Assembly: GCA_903832325.1 (NCBI GenBank)
Contig: CAILBC010000036.1
Coordinates: 186,001 to 250,000, forward strand
Length of the DNA: 64,000 nt
Source of the DNA: an uncultured Sphingomonadales bacterium
GTDB taxonomy: Bacteria > Pseudomonadota > Alphaproteobacteria > Sphingomonadales > Sphingomonadaceae
Direction: 5' to 3'
The notes under the pieces are model-generated. The model saw only the letters and a program-made list of their open reading frames with translations, searched no databases and had not been told where the DNA came from. Positions 41,397 through 49,198 of this stretch are shown here, in pieces (position 1 is the stretch's first letter; each line of letters begins with the position of its first letter). The translations under genes were made by a program, and so were the position numbers.

Positions 41397-41954
41397 TCAT
41401 TCGGCATCGAACTTCGCCCTCAATTGCGCCAATGCCCGTGCGGCCTTTTGCAGGTCCTTTTCCACCGAGCTCAAGCTGATTCCCAGTTCCCTCGCCACGA
41501 TCGCCTGGCCGGCGCCGTCCAGCCGGCAGCGCCGAAACACCAGATCAACCCGCGCGCCCAGGTCGGCCAGTGTCCGTTCCGCCTCGCGCAGCCGTTCGCG
41601 CGCGATCAGCCCGCCTTCGCCTGGCGGATCGACATGATCGGGCCCGCTGGCCGCGTACCAGTCCCGCTGCCGCCGTTCACGGCTGATTTCGCTGCGCCAG
41701 CGATCGCGCAGCAGGTTTTCGGCCGCGCGGAACAGATAGGCCAGGGGATCGGCCACGGGATAGCGCGGCGCGCTGTCGACGCGTTGCCACAGATCGTGGA
41801 GCAGATCCTCGGCCTCGTCACCCGCGCCGCGCACGCGCAGAAACCGCAACAGGCGCGCGCGTTCGGCGATGAACACGTGCTGCAATCCGCCCGTGCCACC
41901 AATTGTCCCGGGTTGGTCGGTGCGATCGGTCAAGCGCGTAACCGCGCTAAACAT
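41397..41954 (-). CDS. fecI: ECF sigma factor, FecI-like
   Basis: A 185-residue sigma-70 family factor with only regions 2 and 4. Region 2 includes R-A-R-L-L-R-F-L-R-V-R-G-A-G-D-E-A-E-D-L-L-H-D-L-W and P-L-A-Y-L-F-R-A-A-E-N-L-L-R-D-R. Region 4 has the helix-turn-helix A-R-E-L-G-I-S-L-S-S-V-E-K-D-L. It should direct RNA polymerase to the receptor operon when FecR passes on the signal. It is the first gene of the minus-strand run fecI-fecR-receptor-phyH-esterase. The region upstream (to 42224) is shared with the divergent glycosyltransferase gene and probably holds its iron-regulated promoter. Confidence 0.92.
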   Translation of the reverse strand: MFSAVTRLTDRTDQPGTIGGTGGLQHVFIAERARLLRFLRVRGAGDEAEDLLHDLWQRVDSAPRYPVADPLAYLFRAAENLLRDRWRSEISRERRQRDWYAASGPDHVDPPGEGGLIARERLREAERTLADLGARVDLVFRRCRLDGAGQAIVARELGISLSSVEKDLQKAARALAQLRAKFDAE

Positions 41955-42224
41955 GCGCGCCCCCTGTGGCCGGCGCGGCCGGGCCTTTGGCGATCATGGC
42001 GCAATCCCCGTGGCGCCGGGCAATGATCGGGTCGCGGGCAGGAGTGGTGCAGGGTCAAGGGCGTGCGCAGTCTTCATGGCCAGAGGACGGAGTCATACTG
42101 CAATATCCGTAAACTGTCCGCGCAGAGATATTTAACGAACCATTACGGTTTCACTTTTGCGGCTCCGTCTTTGCACTGAATTCGCGTTCAAGTTGCCACC
42201 CGCACAAGCAGGAGGACGAAGCCC

Positions 42225-43283
42225 GTGAACCCCGCGCATGATCGCCAGGCGCCCGAATGGCAACTTCATGGCACACCTGTATTGCCGCCTGAACTGTCGG
42301 TGGTGATCGCGTGTTTCAACAATGTGGGCACTGTCGCCGCGATCGTTGCGGCTGTCACGCGGGAGGCGATCCAGCATGCCAACCGCCACGAAATCATCCT
42401 GATCGACAACTTTTCGACTGACGGCACGCGCAAGGTGATCCGCGCGATCTGCCGCGCCGATGCCCGGGTAAAGGCGATTTTCAACAACCGCAATTATGGC
42501 CAGATGCGATCGCCCACGCATGGCATCTTTCTGGCGCGCGGGCACGCGGTGATCGGCATGTGCGCCGATTTTCAGGACCCGCCGGCGCTGATCGGCAGAT
42601 TCATGCACCATTGGCGGGCGGGATCGCCGGTCGTGCTGGGCCAGTGGCGCAGCGAACGCACCACGCCCTTGCTCGGCGGTTTGCGAAAACTGGGCCATGG
42701 CGTGCTCGCGTGCCTGGCCGATCATCCGGTCATTCCCAATGTCACAGGGTTTGGCCTGTTCGACCGCACTGTCGTCGATACGCTGATGGACTGGAACGAG
42801 CCCGAGCCGTTCTTGCCCGGCCTGGCCAGTGAAAGCGGCTTTGCCATAAAGCTGGTGCCGTTCGACCGGCCCCAACCCGCCGGCGGATCGAGCAGGACCA
42901 CGCTGGATTCGCTGTTCGGCTTTGCCCGGTCGGGGCTGGCTTCGTCGGCCAGGACGCTGCTGCGCGTGCCGATCCTGATCGGGCTGGGCATGGCCCCGCT
43001 GACGATCGTGCTGGCGATCGGTGCAATTGTCGGGGCGATGATCGGCTGGGCGCCGGTCTGGCCGCTGGCGCTTGCCGCGCTGCTGTCGATGATGTTTGGC
43101 AATGTCATGCTGTTTATCGGCCTGATCGGCGATCAGGTGCGCCTGCTGAATGAACGGTCGCGCGGTCTGCCGCTGGTGATCGAGGAATGCCGCATCAATT
43201 TTGCCGATTGCGGGCCGCTTTTGGCGCAACGCCCGGCGCCTGTCGCCGCCAGCGCCAATACGTTTTCCGGTGGGGTGGAATAG
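42225..43283 (+). CDS. GT2 family glycosyltransferase (polyprenyl-phosphate type)
   Basis: A 352-residue glycosyltransferase resembling the DPM1/ArnC/GtrB group, which transfers sugars from nucleotide donors to polyprenyl phosphate. The N-terminal L-S-V-V-I-A-C-F-N-N and E-I-I-L-I-D-N-F-S-T-D-G-T form the nucleotide site, and C-A-D-F-Q-D-P-P carries the DxD-like metal site. Two membrane helices (about 245-275 and 280-305) near the C-terminus are usual. The start ATG? is actually GTG (G-T-G-A-A-C) after an AGGAGG-like site. It lies alone between divergent fecI and a downstream amidohydrolase; no other polysaccharide genes are near, so its product is unknown. Confidence 0.83.
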   Translation: MNPAHDRQAPEWQLHGTPVLPPELSVVIACFNNVGTVAAIVAAVTREAIQHANRHEIILIDNFSTDGTRKVIRAICRADARVKAIFNNRNYGQMRSPTHGIFLARGHAVIGMCADFQDPPALIGRFMHHWRAGSPVVLGQWRSERTTPLLGGLRKLGHGVLACLADHPVIPNVTGFGLFDRTVVDTLMDWNEPEPFLPGLASESGFAIKLVPFDRPQPAGGSSRTTLDSLFGFARSGLASSARTLLRVPILIGLGMAPLTIVLAIGAIVGAMIGWAPVWPLALAALLSMMFGNVMLFIGLIGDQVRLLNERSRGLPLVIEECRINFADCGPLLAQRPAPVAASANTFSGGVE

Positions 43284-43515
43284 CCGGACAGATCGCGAAA
43301 CACGACCAGCGAAAGGCCCAAAGCTGCCGATGGTCGCCAGCAGGGTTTGACCGGGATCAGGGACGGCCTGCCACGCACGCGGCGATCCGGCCTGCGTGTT
43401 CGCAATCCGGTGGGACAGGCGCTTGTCCAGGGTATCTCGGGCGCAAATCACCGCTTGCCACCGGGCGCTTCCCTTCGCACCATGCGCGTCATGTCGGGAT
43501 GGGGGGATACGGATC

Positions 43516-45249
43516 ATGATGCAGTCATTGGCCATTTCGCGGCGCGGTCTGCTGGGGTCTGGCGGCGCGGTTGCGCTGGGCATGGCGGGGCTGTCGCGCC
43601 GTGCGCTGGCTGCCGTGCTCGATCCTTCGCCCGTGCTGATCCTGCGCAATGCGCGCATCCACACGCTCGATCCCGCGGTGCCGCTGGCCGATGCCATTGC
43701 CGTGGCGCAGGGGCGGATTGTCGGGGTGGGCCGCTGGGATGATCTGCGCACGCTGGCCACCGCGCGCACCGAGGTGATCGATGCGGGCGGGCAGACCATC
43801 GTGCCCGGGTTCAACGATGCGCATTGCCATGCCGTGGGCGAAATGCTGGTGGCCGACGTGCTGGTGGGCAATCCGTTCGAAGTGGAATTCCTGACCATCG
43901 ATACGATTGTCGGCCGCCTGCGCGAACGCGCCGCCGCCACGCCGCCCGGCCGGCTGGTGCGCGGCGAATTCTATGACGATACGAAAATCCGCGATGGCCG
44001 CCCGCTGGTCATGGCCGATCTCGATCGCGTTTCGACCACCCATCCGGTCATCGTTACCCATCGCGGCGGGCATACCTATGTGGTCAATGCCTATGCGTTG
44101 CACCTCGCAGGGGTCACGCGCGACACGCCCAATCCGTTTGGCGGCACATTCGATCGCGATGCCAATGGCAACCTGACCGGGCGCGTGACCGACCGCGCCA
44201 TCGACCTGATCCGCCAGAAAGTGCAAGAGCCTGACTTCACCCCGGAGCAGATCCGCGCCCGCGCGATTGCCGGGGCCGCGCGGATCAGCCAGGAATTCGT
44301 CCGCTATGGCCTGACCAGCGTGTGCCATTCCTCGCCCGGGCTCGCCACGGCCGACAATTTTGCCGCGATCCTGCAATTGCGCCGCGAAGGCCGGCTGAAC
44401 CACCGCGTAACGTATGAAACATCGGGCGCGTTTCTCGATGCGATGATCGCCAATGGCATGCGCACCGGGTTTGGTGATGAATGGGTGCGGCTTGGCGCCA
44501 CCGCAGAACAGACCGCCGACGGATCGTTTTCCGAACGCACGCTGTCGCGCTCTACCCCCTATCCCGGCAGCAATCCGCCCTATTACGGCAATCTGACGCT
44601 GACCCAGGATGATATCAATGCGCGGGTGGAGCGGCAGTATCGCGCCGGAATCCAACCCAATTTCCACGCCAATGGCGATGTCGCGATCGGCATGGTGCTG
44701 AACGCCTATGAACGTGCGGGGCAGCTGGTGCCCGGCACCGATCGCCGGCCAAAGATCACCCATTGCACCAATGTTTCGCCCGATCTGATTGCGCGGATCA
44801 AGGCGCTGGGCGTCGTGCCGGCGCTGTTTACCAGCTATGCCTATTACAACGCCGACAAGTTCCATTTCTATGGCGCCGAAATGATGGAGCACATGATGGC
44901 CTATCGCTCGCTGATCGATGCGGGCGTGCCGGTCTGCGCCGGATCGGATTTTCCGCCCGGGCCGTTTGCGCCGCTGATGGGCCTGCAGGGCATGGTCACG
45001 CGCAAGGGCTGGAACGGCGAAGTCTGGGGCCCCAGCCAGAAAATCACCGTGATGGAAGGGCTTAAAGTGCTAACCGCCAACGGCGCGCACGCCTCTTTCG
45101 AAGAAGACCTGAAAGGCACGCTGAGCCTGGGCAAACTGGCCGACATGGTGCTGCTCGATGCCGACCCGACCACTGTCGATGCGGAAAGGATCAAGGATAT
45201 TCGCGTGCAGCAGACGATCGTGGGTGGGGTGACCCGGTACAAGGCGTGA
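43516..45249 (+). CDS. Exported YtcJ-like amidohydrolase
   Basis: A 577-residue metal-dependent hydrolase of the amidohydrolase superfamily. A Tat signal is visible at residues 8-32 (S-R-R-G-L-L-G-S-G-G and hydrophobic stretch). V-P-G-F-N-D-A-H-C-H is the first metal site; further ligands lie in T-H-R-G-G-H-T, H-A-N-G-D-V and G-S-D-F-P. YtcJ-type proteins hydrolyse C-N bonds of uncertain substrates. The frame is open from 43396, but the ATG at 43516 has a GGGGGG ribosome-binding site and starts the Tat signal. It lies 81 bases upstream of the purine gene cluster on the same strand and could be part of it, though its substrate is not evident. Confidence 0.82.
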   Translation: MMQSLAISRRGLLGSGGAVALGMAGLSRRALAAVLDPSPVLILRNARIHTLDPAVPLADAIAVAQGRIVGVGRWDDLRTLATARTEVIDAGGQTIVPGFNDAHCHAVGEMLVADVLVGNPFEVEFLTIDTIVGRLRERAAATPPGRLVRGEFYDDTKIRDGRPLVMADLDRVSTTHPVIVTHRGGHTYVVNAYALHLAGVTRDTPNPFGGTFDRDANGNLTGRVTDRAIDLIRQKVQEPDFTPEQIRARAIAGAARISQEFVRYGLTSVCHSSPGLATADNFAAILQLRREGRLNHRVTYETSGAFLDAMIANGMRTGFGDEWVRLGATAEQTADGSFSERTLSRSTPYPGSNPPYYGNLTLTQDDINARVERQYRAGIQPNFHANGDVAIGMVLNAYERAGQLVPGTDRRPKITHCTNVSPDLIARIKALGVVPALFTSYAYYNADKFHFYGAEMMEHMMAYRSLIDAGVPVCAGSDFPPGPFAPLMGLQGMVTRKGWNGEVWGPSQKITVMEGLKVLTANGAHASFEEDLKGTLSLGKLADMVLLDADPTTVDAERIKDIRVQQTIVGGVTRYKA

Positions 45250-45330
45250 TGGGCTGCGCTCATTTTTGCAACAATCCGTTCCGATCATTGCAGTGGATCG
45301 CTAGGGGGTTTGCGGGCATGAGCATAAGCC

Positions 45331-46482
45331 ATGCGTCGGGTTTTCAGATTGCCTTCGGTTGATCCCTTTCTGGTGTGGCTGGTCGCGGTGGTTGCCGCGG
45401 CCTCGGCGCTGCCGGCGCGCGGGGGCGTGGCGGATTGGTTTGGCGTCGCCACCAATCTGGCGATTGCCCTGCTGTTCTTTCTCCACGGGGCAAAGCTGTC
45501 GCGCGCGGCAATCGTGGGCGGGATCGGCAACTGGCGCCTGCACTTGCTGGTGCTGGGATCGACTTATGTGCTGTTTCCGCTGATCGGCCTTGCCACCACC
45601 ACGCTGGACGGCTGGGCGATCGATTCGCGGCTGGGGGTGGGGCTGCTGTTTCTCACGCTTTTGCCGTCGACCGTGCAGTCTTCGATTGCGTTCACCGCGC
45701 TGGCGCGGGGCAATGTTGCCGGCGCGGTGTGCAGCGCTTCGTTGTCGAACCTGCTGGGGATCGCGCTGACCCCGCTGCTGGTCGGCCTGCTGATCCACAG
45801 CGGCGGCAGCGGCGCGCTGTCTTCGTGGGGGTCGGTCCAGACGATTGCGCTGCAATTGCTGGTGCCGTTTGTGGGCGGGCACCTGCTGCGCCCGGTGATC
45901 GGCGGCTGGGTTGATCGCAACAAGGCGATCCTGATGCCGGTTGACCGCAGCTCGATCCTGCTGGTGGTCTATACCGCATTCAGCGCGGCGGTGGTCAACG
46001 GGATCTGGAGCAAGGTCACATTGCCGCAGCTTGGCCTGCTGCTGGTGGTTTCGGCAGTGATCCTGGCGCTGGTGATGGGGGTCAATGCGCTGGTGGCGCG
46101 CATCGTCGGGCTGTCGCGCGAAGATGCGATTGTGCTGCTGTTTTGCGGATCGAAGAAAAGCCTCGTTTCGGGCGTGCCGATGGCGGCGGCGCTGTTTGCC
46201 CCGGCAACGGTGGGCATGGTGGTGCTGCCGCTGATGATTTTTCACCAGTTGCAACTGTTTGCTTGCGCGGCGCTCGCCGGCCGGTTCGGTCGGGAGGCGG
46301 AATTGCTGGACGCAGCCAATGCGGCGCAGTCCGCACCGCGCATTCCGCAAGGCGCAGAGCAGGCGGCGGCGGCCGCTGCGGCCCGGGACATGACCATCCC
46401 CGACGCCTGCATGCCGGGCGTAGTTGCCAATCTGGCGCTGCTGGGGCGGCATTATGACCGGCTGACGGGGGCTGACCAATGA
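45331..46482 (+). CDS. SBF/bile acid:Na+ symporter-like transporter with HpxX/AtzG-like C-terminal tail
   Basis: A 383-residue protein. Residues 1-320 form about ten helices of the SBF-like family (YfeH-type): L-L-F-F-L-H-G-A-K-L-S, L-L-P-S-T-V-Q-S-S-I-A-F-T and C-G-S-K-K-S-L-V-S-G-V-P-M-A are family blocks, and the family normally ends just after Q-L-F-A-C-A-A-L-A-G-R. Here some 59 residues follow. Their last part, I-P-D-A-C-M-P-G-V-V-A-N-L-A-L-L-G-R-H, resembles the small GatC-like DUF4089/AtzG/HpxX proteins that partner AtzE-type amidases. The next gene is exactly such an amidase, overlapping by ATGA. A GGGAGG site and TTG at 46303 might allow separate synthesis of the tail. Substrate unknown; a purine-derived anion is a reasonable guess. 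Confidence 0.75.
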   Translation: MRRVFRLPSVDPFLVWLVAVVAAASALPARGGVADWFGVATNLAIALLFFLHGAKLSRAAIVGGIGNWRLHLLVLGSTYVLFPLIGLATTTLDGWAIDSRLGVGLLFLTLLPSTVQSSIAFTALARGNVAGAVCSASLSNLLGIALTPLLVGLLIHSGGSGALSSWGSVQTIALQLLVPFVGGHLLRPVIGGWVDRNKAILMPVDRSSILLVVYTAFSAAVVNGIWSKVTLPQLGLLLVVSAVILALVMGVNALVARIVGLSREDAIVLLFCGSKKSLVSGVPMAAALFAPATVGMVVLPLMIFHQLQLFACAALAGRFGREAELLDAANAAQSAPRIPQGAEQAAAAAAARDMTIPDACMPGVVANLALLGRHYDRLTGADQ

Positions 46483-47804
46483 TGCGCGCGGTCGATATCG
46501 CCGCCGCGGTGCGGGGTGGCCAGGTTCGTGCGATCGATGTGGCGGACGAATGCCTGGCGCGGATCGCCGCCGCGGGTCATCTGGTTGCTGTCACCCGGGT
46601 TCTGGCCGCGCGCGCGCGCGATGAAGCGGCGCAAATCGATGCCATGGTGGCCGCCGGGCGCGATCCCGGCCCGCTCGCCGGGGTGCCTTATGGGGTGAAG
46701 GACCTGTTCGACGTGGCGGGCATTCCGACCACGGCCGGATCGGTGATCCATGCCGATGCTCCGCCGGCCGCTGGCGATGCAGAGGCAATCTGCCGGTTGC
46801 GCCAGGCCGGGGCGGTGCTGGTGGCCACGCTCAACATGGACGAATTTGCCTATGGCTTTGCCACGATCAACGCGCAGTACGGCACCACACGCAATCCGCA
46901 CGATCCGGCACGGCTGGCGGGGGGATCGTCGGGCGGGTCGGCTGCGGTGGTTGCCGCCGGGATCGTGCCGTTTTCGCTGGGGTCCGATACCAACGGGTCG
47001 GTGCGTGTTCCGGCCAGCCTGACCGGGCTTTACGCGCTGAAGCCGACGCATGGCGCGCTGCCGATGGGCGGCGTGTTCCCCTTTGCCGAAAGCTTTGACG
47101 ATGTCGGCCCGTTTGCGACCTCTGTGGCAGACATGTGCTGCCTGTGGCAGGTCCTGACCGGAACGTCCGGCAGCGATGCCGCGCAGGAACTGCATGTCGC
47201 GCGGCTGGGCGGCCGGTTTCGCGACAATGCCGATCCCGACCAGATCGCCGCGATCGACGCGATTGCCCCCGGCGCGCCGATGATCGATCTGCCCGATATT
47301 GCGCGCGCGCGTTCGGCGGCATTTCTGATCACCGCGTATGAAGGCGGCGCGCTGCATGCCGAGGCATTGGGCCGGGCCGCCCTGCAGTTCGATCCGGCAA
47401 CGCGCGACCGCCTGATGGCGGGCGCGCTGCTGCCGCGCGCGCTCCATGATGAAGCGCAGGCGTTTTGCGCCGCGTTCAAGGCGCGGATTGCCGCGCTGAT
47501 CGCCGATTTCGATGTGCTGCTGGCGCCCTGTGCGCCTTGCGTTGCGCCGCTGATTGCCGATCCGCGCATCATGATCGACGGCGCCATGGTGCCGGCGCGG
47601 TCGGATCTGGGCATTCATACCCAGCCAATCAGCTTTCTGGGCCTGCCGTCGCTGGCGGTGCCTTTGCGCCGGCCGGGCCGGCTGCCGCTGGGGCTGCAAC
47701 TGATCGGCAAACCGGGTGGCGAACCGGCGCTGCTGGCCTTTGCCGAGATGCTGGAACAGGATGGCTGGACCGGATTTACGCCACCGCTGGGGGAAATGGC
47801 ATGA
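46479..47804 (+). CDS. hpxY: AtzE-family amidase, HpxY of oxalurate catabolism
   Basis: A 441-residue amidase-signature enzyme related to GatA and AtzE. The Ser-cis-Ser-Lys catalytic set is readable: Lys74 in G-V-P-Y-G-V-K-D-L-F, Ser150 in A-G-G-S-S-G-G-S and Ser174 in L-G-S-D-T-N-G-S-V-R. Members of this group near hpxW and hpxZ are HpxY, proposed to act on oxalurate, the product of ureidoglycine transamination. Relatives such as AtzE need a small GatC-like partner (AtzG/HpxX); no separate gene for it exists here, but the tail of the preceding transporter looks like one. Start overlaps that gene by four bases, and its stop overlaps the permease gene by four. Confidence 0.88.
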   Translation: MMRAVDIAAAVRGGQVRAIDVADECLARIAAAGHLVAVTRVLAARARDEAAQIDAMVAAGRDPGPLAGVPYGVKDLFDVAGIPTTAGSVIHADAPPAAGDAEAICRLRQAGAVLVATLNMDEFAYGFATINAQYGTTRNPHDPARLAGGSSGGSAAVVAAGIVPFSLGSDTNGSVRVPASLTGLYALKPTHGALPMGGVFPFAESFDDVGPFATSVADMCCLWQVLTGTSGSDAAQELHVARLGGRFRDNADPDQIAAIDAIAPGAPMIDLPDIARARSAAFLITAYEGGALHAEALGRAALQFDPATRDRLMAGALLPRALHDEAQAFCAAFKARIAALIADFDVLLAPCAPCVAPLIADPRIMIDGAMVPARSDLGIHTQPISFLGLPSLAVPLRRPGRLPLGLQLIGKPGGEPALLAFAEMLEQDGWTGFTPPLGEMA

Positions 47805-49153
47805 CACGGAACCTGGCTGCGGATGGAATTGCGGGCGGGCTGAACCGCTATTTTGCGCTGGCCGAGCGCAACAGTTCGGTGCGGACGGAGGTTCTGGCCG
47901 GGGTCACCACGTTCCTCACCATGGCCTATATCGTGCTCGTCAATCCGGCGATCCTGGGGCAGGCGGGCATGCCGGTGGCCTCGGTTGCCGCGGCCACCTG
48001 CTTTGCCGCGGCCTTTGCCTCGATCCTGATGGGGCTGGTTGCCAACACGCCGCTGGCGCTGGCACCGGGCATGGGGCTGAATGCCTATTTCAGCTTTACC
48101 GTGGTGCAGCAGATGGGCGTGCCCTGGCCGGTTGCACTCGGTTGCGTGATGATTTCGGGCGTGGCCTTTCTGGTGCTGACGCTGACCGGGGTGCGTCAGC
48201 TGATCGTTTCGGTCATTCCGCACTATCTGTTTGCCGCAGTGGCCGGCGGCATCGGCCTGTTCATCGGCTTTATCGGGCTGAAAAACGCCGGAATCGTCGT
48301 CAGCAGCCCGGCAACGATCGTGGCGCTGGGCAATCTGAAGGCGCCGGGCGCGGCGCTGGCACTGTTTGGCCTGGCGCTGATCGGCACCTTGAGCGTGTGG
48401 AACGTGCGCGCCGCGATGCTGATCGGCATTGTTGCGACCACCGCAGTGGGCTGGCTGCTGGGGCAGGTGACGTTCCACCCCGAACCCTACAGCCTGGCAG
48501 CGATGACCGGCACCGCGTTCAAGCTCGATCTGCCCGGGGTGTTCGGCCTGTCGGGCAAACAGGGCCTTGGCCTTGTTGAAATCCTGTTCGTGTTCCTGTT
48601 TGTCGATCTGTTCGACAATATCGGCACGCTGGTGGCGGTGACAAAGCGCGCCGGGCTGATGGACAACGCCGGGCGCATTCCCGGGCTCAACCGTATTTTG
48701 ATGACCGATGCGGTGGCCACCATGGTGGGATCGCTTGCAGGAACGAGCACGGTCACCAGCTATGTCGAAAGCGCCGCCGGGGTTCAGGCGGGCGGGCGCA
48801 CGGGGTTGACCGCGGTGGTGACGGGGCTGTTGTTCCTCATCACCATGTTCGTCGCGCCCTATGCGCAGCTTGTGCCGCTGGCGGCAACGGCGCCGGCCCT
48901 GATCATTGTCGGCGGGTTGATGCTGCTGCCCTTGCGCGAGATCGATTGGGATGATCCGATGGCGGCAACCCCGGCGTTCCTGACCGTGGCGATGATCCCG
49001 CTGACCTTTTCGATTGCCAATGGCCTGTCGTTCGGGATCACCGCGCATGCCGTGCTGAAGCTGGTGCGCGGGCGGGCCACCACGGCCGACTGGTTCCTGT
49101 TTGCGCTGGCCGGGCTGTTTGTGGTCCGCTTTGTGTGGATGGCTGCGGCATGA
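47801..49153 (+). CDS. NCS2 family purine permease (adenine/guanine/hypoxanthine type)
   Basis: A 450-residue inner-membrane transporter with 12-14 predicted segments of the AzgA/PbuG (COG2252) branch. Signature segments are N-R-Y-F-A-L-A-E-R-N-S-S-V-R-T-E-V-L-A-G-V-T-T, M-A-Y-I-V-L-V-N-P, A-P-G-M-G-L-N-A-Y-F and F-V-F-L-F-V-D-L-F-D-N-I-G-T-L. This branch imports adenine, guanine or hypoxanthine with protons, feeding GuaD and xanthine dehydrogenase encoded downstream. The frame is open from 47465, but the ATG at 47801, overlapping the hpxY stop, gives the family N-terminus. It is followed after 45 bases by hpxW. Confidence 0.93.
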   Translation: MTRNLAADGIAGGLNRYFALAERNSSVRTEVLAGVTTFLTMAYIVLVNPAILGQAGMPVASVAAATCFAAAFASILMGLVANTPLALAPGMGLNAYFSFTVVQQMGVPWPVALGCVMISGVAFLVLTLTGVRQLIVSVIPHYLFAAVAGGIGLFIGFIGLKNAGIVVSSPATIVALGNLKAPGAALALFGLALIGTLSVWNVRAAMLIGIVATTAVGWLLGQVTFHPEPYSLAAMTGTAFKLDLPGVFGLSGKQGLGLVEILFVFLFVDLFDNIGTLVAVTKRAGLMDNAGRIPGLNRILMTDAVATMVGSLAGTSTVTSYVESAAGVQAGGRTGLTAVVTGLLFLITMFVAPYAQLVPLAATAPALIIVGGLMLLPLREIDWDDPMAATPAFLTVAMIPLTFSIANGLSFGITAHAVLKLVRGRATTADWFLFALAGLFVVRFVWMAAA

Positions 49154-49198
49154 TCGCGCCTTGTGGCCCGTTTTTGGCACAGTGCGGGGAATAGGCCG

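Noticed and set aside
43516..45249. Counting the YtcJ-like amidohydrolase as a purine pathway enzyme
   Set aside because: It has a Tat signal and no match to allantoinase or dihydropyrimidinase blocks, and PuuE already covers the allantoin step; the link is only proximity.
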